Below are positions 34,786 to 44,072 of a stretch of 64,000 bases of DNA, one piece after another (the stretch's first letter is position 1; the number at the start of each line of letters is the position of its first letter). The stretch lies in the NCBI GenBank assembly GCA_033002965.1, contig JAURVB010006679.1, positions 1 through 64,000 of the forward strand, written 5' to 3'. The notes beneath the pieces were generated by a model. That model was not told the origin of the DNA and made no database searches. It saw only the letters and a program-made list of their open reading frames with translations. The translations under genes were made by a program, and so were the position numbers. Source of the stretch: Piper betle. Lineage: Eukaryota; Streptophyta; Magnoliopsida; Piperales; Piperaceae.

Positions 34786-36090
34786 ACGTTTTTCCTATAT
34801 ATATGTAGGTGATAAGCAGCGGAAGATGGATGGGCCGGCCAGGACGGAGGAGCAATAAGGTCTTCTGCACACACACATTGGGTGATTGAATATTTAATGT
34901 TTTTTTTATGATATTATTTTATGAACATGCTATGAGTAAATGGTTGAGGCATGACAATGAGATGAAATGAAATGATCAGAGTAGCGCAGCAAAAGTATGA
35001 TGGGTTGAAACCCAAGCTTCAGAATGAGTGTATAGTAGATTAGATTCTGTGTGAATGAAATTGTTTGATAGTTGGTTACATATATTTTTATATGTATATT
35101 TGACAGGGTGGCCCCTAATTACATTTTTAGGGGAAATTCTGTCCCTTTTATTTTATAATTTTTACTAATTTTGATTGTAATTGTGTTGGTGTGAAGTTTA
35201 GGTTGCATGTCATCCATGTAGTATCATGTTAGGGTTTTATGAATTTATCCATGCATGACAAGTCGTATCTACATCTTAAGACGCCGAGATTGGATCCGTA
35301 TGAGTTAGGTTCGGGTTAGCCAACCTAACCGGGGCCCCGTAACATGCCGGTTCGGTTCACGAGCGTGAACCGGATTTGGGGTGTTACACTATCGGCCCCG
35401 ATAGTCCCACGTGCATGGGCGGCAGCAAACTAATGGCGGGAGGGTGGAGGCAAGGGACAACAGCGGAGGGCATAGCGGAGGCAGACGGCTAGTGGGAAGG
35501 GGTGGCGGTGGCGGCAGAGGGAGAGTAAGAGGTATTTTTATCATTGTAAACATTTAATTCCCATTTTGACCATGCATAAATAATTTATTTAATATAAAAC
35601 CAAGTGCATTTTAGTAATTTACCCAAAACCTATTCCATACTCGATTCGACGCCAATTTTCAATCGGATTGCGCTTGATCCAATTTAAATCGGTCGATTCC
35701 TAGTGGAATCGGCCGATTTTTTCATCTATGATTAAAAGTAAGAAATTTAGCCACTCTAATAAATAATAATAATAAAACATTTCCCACATGGTCACATATT
35801 TGAACCTTTTTAACCTCAATTTTTAACTTCTTATAAAAAAACTAATAATTAAAATACCTCCCATTGGATAGGGCCACAGGTACAAACTTGGCCAACCTTA
35901 ATGACTATCTTTTTACTAACAATATTTAGTCTACTTGTCTTAAAAAAATAATATAATAAAAAAATCAAATTATTGTAATTTACCTTCTTATTCAATTAGG
36001 ATCTATATTTAAAGTCAACCAGAGTTAATTTCTAACAGCAAAAATTGGAATCGGAATTGGTTATCGAAGGAGTCACGGAATCGGATTAAA

Positions 36091-37241
36091 TCGGTCTCAA
36101 TTATAGTTTATATATCTAAGAGATTAAATTATTATAACCTATCTCATTATTCAATGTGAATTTAAATATAAAATTAAAATTTATTAGTATTACAAATTAT
36201 GCATGACATGATGCTAGAACTTGACCTCAACGCATTAATGTTGACGAATGGTTTTGTTTTATTTTTCAACGTGCATATGATGAAGATGATGGGCATAAAA
36301 CTATAATAGTGTTTTAAGATAAGGTTTTCCTAGATTTTAAATAATAATTTGCGTACTTTTTAAAAAATTCATTGAGAAATCAATTAAAGTAGATGTAGAT
36401 GGTATTATCAAAATAAAGTCGTTTGTAAAGTTTCCGTTGTAAAATCATCATGCTGATTATTTGAATTAAGAAGTTTTTAGAGTCCAAATAGAATTTGAAA
36501 GGTAATTATATATGATTCTATGCTTTAAAGGCAAAAGTAGTAATATTCAACATATAATACATGCTACAATACTTCGTTTCTGTTTGTATCAAAAACTAGT
36601 GTTTGGCTAAAACTTTTGGAAACGATGTGCTAATTTAATAACTGCCAAGGCTGATATTGTTCATCATATGTATTAATTGATTTGCAAAGGAAATATTTAT
36701 TATGAGTGGGTGGCGGTAAGCCTATATCAGCTCTAGTTAATATAAGCCCTCACGTCATAGAGTTGGATGACATGGATAATTTTACTTAAATCAATAAAAT
36801 ATAGTCTTGTAAGTTAAATAAATGATTGAAGTCCTGTGTTTGATCTTAATCACTTCATGTCGCGACTTTTCTACATTGGCCACTAGAGAATGTTGTATGA
36901 TTCCCGATAGAAATAGATGGAAACCGTCACATTGAGAGCTAGAGGAGGGACTAATTCACTTATTGTGATAATCATTACCTCAAGGACTGGACTACCAATT
37001 TATAGAGAAACTCCCACCCTTTAGAAGGGGTGCAATATCCTTGACCCGGGTTAGGGATCCCTAGTGAATAATTGTATCTTTTTATAAAACATACAAATGT
37101 GCAATTGTGATATTTGAACAGAGCTAATGAAAAGCGTCCATGGGTTGCAATTTCCAACAAAGTCATTTTGAGAAGACAGTATTCTTATATCACTTTGAGC
37201 TATTGCTAAAAACAAAATAATTTTTTTATTAGAATGGGCAG
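36091..37241 (+). other. Probable remaining intron of OMT copy 2
   Basis: AT-rich sequence between the GC-rich repeats and exon 2. It ends ATGGGCAG, exactly like the acceptor of copy 1 (TGGGCAG). No gene was seen; the frames on the minus strand between 36975 and 37454 are shadows of exon 2 and its flank. Confidence 0.5.
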
Positions 37242-37527
37242 TTGATTTTGCATAATGGGCTGGCGATGCGTGTGGAAGTACTGTAGAGATACAAAGAGGC
37301 AATTCCGCCAAGGGAGGCTGGAGGGAAGGTGATAATTGTGAACATGGTGGTCGATCACAACTTCAAAGACGTAGCGGCAAGCGAGACACAGTTCGCCTAC
37401 GACCTCGTGATGTTGGTTGCTTCCATGGGAAAGGAGAGGGAAGAAGATTTTCAAAGATGCCGGCTTCTCCGACTACAAGATCACTCCCGCTTTGGGCTAC
37501 CACTACGTGATTGAAGTTTATCCTAAG
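37242..37527 (+). pseudogene. O-methyltransferase copy 2, exon 2 (broken)
   Basis: It matches exon 2 of copy 1 from the splice acceptor to EVYP. The motif after the acceptor reads LILHNG where the family has WxLHDW, so the His is kept and Asp and Trp are lost, by different changes from those in copy 1. Codon 15 is TAG (37284-37286) where copy 1 has AAG. About 14 bp are missing near 37451 (after GKEREE), shifting the frame before AGFSDYKITPALGYHYVIEVYP. The normal stop after EVYP is also absent. With exon 1 it shows that a whole gene stood here before repeats separated its parts by more than 6 kb. Confidence 0.85.
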
Positions 37528-38119
37528 TGCCTATATCTTGTCGTTTACAAGCGTTTAAATTATCGAAGTTGTACTTGCATGAATACTTGACTATCATTGC
37601 ATAAAAATAAAATACTTGATCATGAATAATAATTGATTTTCACGTGCTTACATGCTCTTGATTTTTGTCGCCAGCCTTTAAAATTCATTTACTTACGTCT
37701 TTATTTGCTTGGACGGGTTTGCGCATCTTTGTCACCAATATTAGTTACCATTCCCAAGGAAGAAGTTGCTAAATTAACCATTGATATCATCCCCTTTTAT
37801 GTGCACAATCAAATCTAATGTCAAGTGGGTAGCTAGCTTCAAATTAAATCAATGTTACTCTTTGGTGACAGAGATAAATAATCACTATTAATTTATTTGA
37901 TACAAAATTCAATTTAATTCTGGTGTTGCACATACGAGATTAGTTCCTATTTGTTGAGGGCAAATTAATGACTTGTTTAATTTGGATAAGTGATCAATAC
38001 TGCTAGGACTAAGCATTGTTCGGTAAAGTGACCGGACTGAATTTCATATGAAAGCTTAGTTTGATTGTAAATCGCCTCTGATCTGGACGTACGTATATAA
38101 AATTTATACAAGTGATAGG
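37528..38119. other. Downstream flank of OMT copy 2, no gene seen
   Basis: AT-rich sequence with no similarity by eye to the flank of copy 1. The frame at 37633-37818 has no known domain. Confidence 0.4.
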
Positions 38120-38124
38120 GTACA

Positions 38125-40071
38125 TGTCACAGACGTGATTCATGGGCGTGCCGGGAACTAGGGTTTAGGTGTTGTCCCTAGGTGTCCCGCGTCTATGATG
38201 GGGTAGCGGTGGCTATCCGAGTGGTGGAAACAACATACGGAGGCTAACCTGTGTTGAGTTGCAAGTTGCAAACCGAGGTGCACGAGCTGCTGTGTGATCG
38301 AGCATGGCATCGAGTTACAGCAATGGTGTCGGCACATGGGTCGGTATTGGGTGTACCGAGCATGTGGCCGAGTCCAGGAAGAAACCTCAAGTTGCTGCTG
38401 ATCGGTGTTTGGGTTGGCATATCGAGGTTGTGGTGCAACCGTGGACCGAGTACGCAGCATAGGGTGCCAAGCATTTGCTAGTACCGAGCAAAATAGCGGA
38501 ACCGTGCTGGAAAACTATACCGAGCACTGTAGCGGGCGAGCACGAGGTCGTGCGCGCTACTGTGTGCGTAAGGAGCGACAGTGCATGGGCATGCACGAGC
38601 GGTGGTGCTGGTTCAGGGCGATGTTGGTGGGCCATTGCTGGCAGTTGGTCGGTGAATTGCTGCGGGAGGTTGAGCCATGTCTGGACGGTGCTGGAGTCGA
38701 GCCAGCGGGCACGACGGGATGACCAACAGTGCAGCCAAGACGGTTTGTGATAAACATCCATGGACATTGCTGAGGGTGTATCTTGGTGGAAGATATGATC
38801 CATATCCAGACGTGGAGGCTGCAACAGACTTCTGAAGATAACCACAAGGCCGTTGGGAAGAACCTGGACGTGGTGTACTGCTAGGTTGCTGGATACGGTG
38901 GGGATTGCAGATCTTTGTGGATAAAGATGCTGGCAAATATCCGGAGTTATCTGAAATCAGAAGGGCGTGCATATATATGCATGGGGTTATGCTGAAAAGA
39001 AGGGTGTGTGATTCAGGAGGAATCAGGCCAGATCCAAAGAGAAGACTCTTGAGTTCAGAGTCGGAACTCAGAGAGGAGGACGCTCGGAGGAGGATCGAGT
39101 CTCTGGAGGTCAGTGGATCAGGAGAGATCGAGTCCGGATTGGTTGCTCGAGAGATCTGGAGATCAGGAGATCAGGAGATCAGGAGATTGAGGAGAGATCG
39201 AAAGATTGAGAGGCCAGATTAAGGTGAGACGTGGGACTGAATCAAGAGTGGAATCGAGTCTGGTGAGGAGGAGAGTTCCTGAGATTCCAGTCGTCTTCCT
39301 TGGTGAGAAAACAGCGTGGTGCGGCTGGTGAGAAAGAAGCGTGGAGTTGCTGCAGCCGGTGTTCGTGGTGAGCGCTGAAACTCCATCGGCTTGCTGGAAT
39401 CCAGATACGCGTTGTTAGATCGCTGGTGTTGGCAATCGGGGATAGAGTTACTCGGGGAGTAATTCTGGTGCGCCATTGTATTTGTGGGTACATTGGGCGA
39501 GGCTGTGGGGGCTGTCCACGAGCCGAGCAAGTGCTTGAGAGGAGAATTCGAGTGCTTGTAAAATCCTTATGATCAGGTGAATGATATAAGGTTGGGAAGT
39601 GTTTTCCCGTAATCTGTGGTTTACTTGTTGGCTGTCATTTTAGGCAGGGAACTTCTGTATCCGAGGTCGCGGTCGAGGTTTACAAGGCACGCAGTAGAGT
39701 GGGCTGGTGCTGAGACGAGCAAGGGTAGACGGCACGAACCCATGGCGTGTTGCTGGCCGGGTGATCGGGCAGTGCTGTGTGGAGTGCTGTTTGACTTCTG
39801 GAACAGCCTATCGGCAAGGCGTGTCAGTAGCCAGAAGTGCTGTGTTGGTGTTTGGTGTGGTACCAATACACGGTGATTGAGCGAAGGGTTGAAGGCAACA
39901 ACCTCGGGGGTGTTGAGGTTGGCCGAACACGGGGTTTGGTGTTGGCATGCAGGCTTCCGTAGTCTCTTCATAGCTGCATTCTTGGTGTTAGGCTGGTGTT
40001 CTCGGTTTGAGAATACGCCGCGCGGACTAGTTAGGGCGAAAAATTTTGGTCCTTGAATCAGGCCCGTGACA
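38125..40071. mobile_element. Solo LTR, 1.95 kb, TSD GTACA
   Basis: It starts TGTCACAGACGTGATTC and ends GAATCAGGCCCGTGACA, giving matching inverted ends, and is flanked by GTACA at 38120-38124 and 40072-40076. It is GC-richer than its surroundings, with repeated GTACCGAGCA and AGATCAGGAGATCAGGAGA words (39160-39190). Many open frames appear on both strands but none shows a protein family. Its orientation cannot be fixed without a related full element. No other copy is in the window. Confidence 0.8.
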
Positions 40072-40076
40072 GTACA

Positions 40077-40539
40077 CCACTTTGGCGCAACCGTCCAACC
40101 GAAAACCGATTTAATACTTTTATTAGTTTACTCTATTTGGAACTGCTATAGAATCAAATAAATAAAAAACCAACAAGAAAAAGAAAATGAAGGATGAAAA
40201 TGACAAATTTATGGAAAGGGGTTTTATTCGTAATTTGTGACTTGAGGGAACTATTTTATGTGTTCACTATTTGTGGGTAATGGGTGATCAATTGATGGTA
40301 AATTTAGCACCCTCAAATCGTAAATATATTAAATTATCCCCACAAGTTATAGATTATGAGTAAAAGCCCTTCTTTTCATATATTTCTAAAGAGAAATTGA
40401 AGCCTTGCTTCTAGACCCAAGCACCGTCAACGCTCATCCAAGACTAGAAAAAGTGATACTGAGTGTACATCACTTTTAAGTATCTAATATTTACAATAAC
40501 CAAATCACACGTCCTCCAGTGATGATTTTCAAAAGTACC
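40077..40539. other. AT-rich spacer, no gene seen
   Basis: Nothing recognisable. It separates the solo LTR from the truncated left LTR of the gag-PB1 element. Confidence 0.4.
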
Positions 40540-42381
40540 GGGGGTCTCGTTGGCAGCGAGCCCTGTCAACATTGTCGTGAAGCCTTCTTGTTGTTGTTGC
40601 TGCGAAGCCTCATTGCTGTCCGTGAGGGAGCCGAAGAAAGGTTCGGTTGCTCGCCAAAGTTTTGCCACTGGGTCATCGTGTTGAAGCAGTGTCCCTGGAA
40701 TCCATATCTTTGCCACCTTAAAGTCTGGCTTCCTCGACTACCACCGTGAAAAGAGAATGAAGTGTTGCTACTGGAGTGCATTGAAGCCTTGCAAGTTGAT
40801 GTTTTCCTTTGCTAGGAAGTTCTAAGCCGTAAAATATCAGAGCCCACCGGAGCCCTGTACCATTCCCGCCGACAACGAAGAACACGATAGCATCTTTGTT
40901 TTGCAGGTTCGGCGTCCAATTTTCCAGAAAACCTCGACCTTATTGTATCAGTACAAGACCATTTGCTTGGAGCTTAGAGTGCCCCCGACACAGCACCCCA
41001 CAGATTTTCCGCTGGAGACTCCTACCGTCGCCGGAATTCTGCCAGCAAGCAGCCGATTGGAAAAGTCAGAAAACAGAGTAGCGAAGGTCTGCTTTTGCTA
41101 ATTTTTTTCTACCAACACCGGTCATTCCTAGTGTTGCCGTGAGGTGAAACGTGAAGGCAGAGGAGTGGTCTAGAAACCCAAACTGAGTTTAGCCAAAGAT
41201 CGTCGCTGTAGCCGCCGGGAAAAATCGGGAAGCGAGGAAGTTGTTGGCTAGAAAAGTAAGAAAACAGAGCAGCGAAGATCTGATTTTGCTAATTTTTTAC
41301 CAACACCGGTCATTCCCTGTGTCGCTGTGAGGTGAAACGTGAAGACAGAGGCAAAGTGGGTTTTGCTAAAGTTCATCGCTGTAACCGCTAGGAAAAATCG
41401 GGAAGTGAGGAAGTTGCTGGCCGGAAAAGTAGAAAACAGAGTAGCAAACAATAGATTTCTTGGATTTTTTCTGACCAGCGCCGGTCATTCCCACCCTTCC
41501 GTTCATGATCAAGTGAATATAATGAAATGATATAGAAACCCAAACGGAGATCCACCGGATTTCATTGCTGAGGTCGCCGGAAAAAATTGAGAAGTGACCG
41601 ATTGGAGCAGCGTAGCATAGAAGTGCAGAAAGGTGTCTAACTTTCCGGCCTCTGACCGACCGACCGAAGCCACCACCGACAGTTGAACCACCGTCAAAAG
41701 ACCCATAGGTCTATAATCTATAGTTCTAGGCAATCTCTGCCACCTTCAGCTGCCGGAAGAGGCGCGCGCCGGAGCCACCAAAACCACCGTTGCACCACCG
41801 CTGCAGCTGGGTTGTCGGACCCGTTTACTGCTGACCGCATCCCCTCTTGTCGTGTCTGAGACCAAATTCTTCTCCCCAGTCCACATCCGCAAAGCCAAAC
41901 CGTGACCAGTTAGGAAACCGCGACCCAGATTGGAGCTGGTGTACCGTACACCACCCGTAGACTGGCGCACGTAGAAAGAAAGGAGCGGACGTACGCCATC
42001 CAGTCCGATCCAGCATTTGTTTGGTTTGAACCAACCTGGAATAGCCTGGTTCAGCCTATGAACACTTTAGAAATAATTTGAAGGCCTTCTAGACTGATGA
42101 GGGCAAATTTATCTAAAGGCAGCAAAAATTCACTGTTTTGTGTAACTTGTAAAAATCAAACAAGAAATAGTGGATTGTGAGTACTAATCTCACCATGGAC
42201 TGACTTAGGGATTCAAGTTGAACCTAAGGAACCATGTAACATTTTACTTCATGTGTGTAACATTTTCTATTTCCATCACACTATATCTTTGAGCGGCAAG
42301 GGTGCCTCGGTCCCACCGAACCTTCAAACCCGAATCACGAAAGAACCGATTCGAGGGGGCGGACGATCCCACGCCCGAACA
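40540..42381 (+). mobile_element. Left LTR of the gag-PB1 element (5'-truncated)
   Basis: From about 40575 it matches the right LTR from about 46205 to its end, with scattered substitutions. The first roughly 590 bp of the right LTR, including its TATA box, have no counterpart here, so the promoter of this copy is gone. A 109-bp segment of the right LTR (46370-46478) is also missing, precisely between two TTAAAG words. It ends GCCCGAACA, next to the primer-binding site. The exact left break could not be placed. Confidence 0.75.
41059..41600 (+). repeat. Tandem repeats of about 190 bp within the left LTR
   Basis: Units begin (G)GAAAAGT..AGAAAACAGAG at 41059, 41250 and 41423. Each carries an ACCGGTCATTCC and a GAAAAATCGGGAAG(C/T)GAGGAAGTTG block; the last is degenerate. 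The right LTR has the same arrangement, so the repeats predate the insertion. Confidence 0.8.
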
Positions 42382-42387
42382 TATTTT

Positions 42388-42407
42388 TGGCGACTCTACT
42401 GGGGACC
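42388..42407 (+). other. Primer-binding site
   Basis: TGGCGACTCTACTGGGGACC begins six bases after the left LTR. It starts TGG, as needed to pair with the CCA end of a tRNA. From memory, similar TGGCGACTC..CTGGGGA sites are found in Tat/Ogre-type Ty3/gypsy elements and are usually attributed to tRNA-Arg. The tRNA match itself was not checked. Confidence 0.65.
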
Positions 42408-42455
42408 AGCTAGAAGGTAGCAGTGTCGTTTGAAGATTTGTGCGAGTAAGGAGGA

Positions 42456-44072
42456 ATGGCACCAGAGACAAGGAATGCGGCACGACAAAGAAGTAATAAT
42501 GAGGATAATTCATCCACATCAACTGAAGGTGGGCAACAATTTGAATTAAACATGGAAGCAAGTCAGCACATAGCGGGAAATGTGCGTGAAAGAATCCAAC
42601 AGCTCGAAGCAGTGTTGAATGAAGGAAATGAAGGAGGAATTACTCCAAGAAGAAGCATGTTGAGACGAGAAGATCAAAGTCCAAGAAGCAATGAAGAGAT
42701 AAACCAACCATTAGAAGCTGAACAAGTGCTTTTGACAGCAACAAATCAGCTAAGTGGAGGACAAGTACTGAATCAAGCAATTGAAGAAAGATTCCGCCAA
42801 AGTGAAGAGCGGATGCAACGAATTGAGGATATGATACAACAAGTGCTCGCCCAGATGCAACGGGCTAGTGCTGCAAACGGGAGCTCGTCAAGAAGAGAAG
42901 ACGACCATCCCACACAATGTCCAACAATGGACCAACCCCTGGAGGCTAGACAGATGTCTTCAACCTCTGAAAATCCAATTGTATCTACCTCACTCCCAGC
43001 TACTGGCACAACATTGAGGGATCAAGCTAACATCCCTCACGAAATCAACAATTTGTTTCTCATTTCAAGTACTGAGTCCACCCACCTAACATCTACAACT
43101 TCAACTTCGTTGCCCGAACAGATTTGGATGCAACACTATCCCACTATGCAACCGATTCGGACTGAACATAGTTTACTCCCTCACTCAACATGGTTTCCAC
43201 AACCACCGTATTACCAACCGCCATACCCATACCAGTGGTATAACCCTGCATGCTCCCAACAACTATCTTCTATGGTGTTTCCACCATCAATCACCACCAC
43301 GGTACCCATCCCAACGGTACCGTCAGCAATGCCAATAAGTCAAATGTCAGTTCCTATTACAGATTTACCAGCAAGTCAGCCACAAGCCCAATTGCAAACC
43401 ATGTCAGTAGCACCAATGTCAGACCTTTGTTATGAAGAGTTGAAAGCAGAAATGGATGCACAAGCCGCACTTATCACTGCATTGATTGGAAAGAAAGATA
43501 AAGAATCAAGTGAAGCGACAAAGCGTCTTCAACCATTAGCTGATGAAGTCTACACAGAGGTTTTTCCTGAGAAGTACAAGTGCCCAACCTTCACGAAGTT
43601 TGATGGAGATGGCAACCCTGAAGATCACATCACAATCTTCGAGATTGAGTGTGGAACAATCTCGACAAATGAAAAGTTAAAGTTACAACAATTCCCAGCT
43701 TCTCTCAATGGTAATGCACTTAGATGGTTCAACAATCGCCCACCCAGATCAATCAGATCATGGGAGGAACTCATCGAGCAATTCACAGCTCATTTTCAGT
43801 CAATCGATATCCCGATAAAGATTGAGCATTTAAGGCAATGTCAGAGAAAACCAGGTGAAGAATTTGCTACATATGTAAAAAGATTCAGAAGTCTTTCATC
43901 CCAAATGAAAGAGACTCCAGAGATCAAGGAGCTTGTAAAGATTTGCGCGATGAATGCTGGATCAGCAGCTTGGTTCCTGAGTGCTGCACAATGCAACACA
44001 TTTGAAGAACTCTTTGAAAGGGTGCTGATATATGAGGAACTCAACAGAATTTCTAGCTTCAACAAAGAATAA
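42456..44072 (+). CDS. gag: Gag protein of an LTR retrotransposon
   Basis: A complete 538-residue frame starting with ATG 48 bases after the primer-binding site. Residues 1-150 are polar, with a coiled-coil-like stretch (QAIEERFRQSEERMQRIEDMIQQVLAQMQRA). Residues 150-350 are Ser/Thr/Pro/Gln-rich with a PPYYQPPYPYQWYNP segment. Residues about 365-530 are a Retrotrans_gag domain of plant Ty3/gypsy type: KFDGDGNPEDHITIFE, LKLQQFPASLNGNALRWF, SWEELIEQFTAHF, EFATYVKRFRSL. Gag forms the particle that holds the element RNA. The usual zinc knuckle is not here but in the next frame, which overlaps by 41 nt in the +1 frame. That means either programmed frameshifting or one indel that split a single frame. 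The reading frame is undamaged, which is notable next to the truncated left LTR. Confidence 0.9.
   Translation: MAPETRNAARQRSNNEDNSSTSTEGGQQFELNMEASQHIAGNVRERIQQLEAVLNEGNEGGITPRRSMLRREDQSPRSNEEINQPLEAEQVLLTATNQLSGGQVLNQAIEERFRQSEERMQRIEDMIQQVLAQMQRASAANGSSSRREDDHPTQCPTMDQPLEARQMSSTSENPIVSTSLPATGTTLRDQANIPHEINNLFLISSTESTHLTSTTSTSLPEQIWMQHYPTMQPIRTEHSLLPHSTWFPQPPYYQPPYPYQWYNPACSQQLSSMVFPPSITTTVPIPTVPSAMPISQMSVPITDLPASQPQAQLQTMSVAPMSDLCYEELKAEMDAQAALITALIGKKDKESSEATKRLQPLADEVYTEVFPEKYKCPTFTKFDGDGNPEDHITIFEIECGTISTNEKLKLQQFPASLNGNALRWFNNRPPRSIRSWEELIEQFTAHFQSIDIPIKIEHLRQCQRKPGEEFATYVKRFRSLSSQMKETPEIKELVKICAMNAGSAAWFLSAAQCNTFEELFERVLIYEELNRISSFNKE

Larger units (their letters stand above)
32392..35388 (+). 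mobile_element. Complete 3.0-kb long LTR (solo), TSD CTATC
   Basis: It starts TGTAAAACCC and ends GGGGTGTTACA, and is flanked by CTATC at 32387-32391 and 35389-35393. Length is 2997 bp. It contains a dyad (32809-32837), a GC-rich block rich in CCGCCG and CCGGAA words (32880-33560), a splice-donor-like GTGAGGTA (33569-33576), the GGAGTAGGAGCTCGCCGCC block (33974), CCCTCGAGGATGAGATCC (34161), GGGCTCTGGATTAG (34349), and a CAGTAAC...GTTACTG stem near its 3' end. No element protein is visible. I read it as a solo LTR of a long-LTR family. An alternative is a short non-coding element that moves as a unit. Confidence 0.85.
31950..36090 (+). repeat. GC-rich repeat unit, copy 2, split by an LTR
   Basis: The two halves are 31950-32391 and 35394-36090. 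Removing the LTR and one CTATC restores a continuous match to copy 1 across the CGGCCCCGA...GTGCATGG region. The left edge has a diverged ACTTGAGTCGGAGTCGAGTT and a GCCACCCCTGACC block, akin to the dyad module at 32809. Confidence 0.7.

Noticed and set aside
38158..39971. Frames of 75-152 codons on both strands in the 38-40 kb region
   Set aside because: They overlap one another on both strands inside a TSD-flanked LTR and show no protein family.
42244..42561. Minus-strand frame at the left LTR/gag boundary
   Set aside because: It crosses the LTR end and primer-binding site antisense to gag and has no domain.
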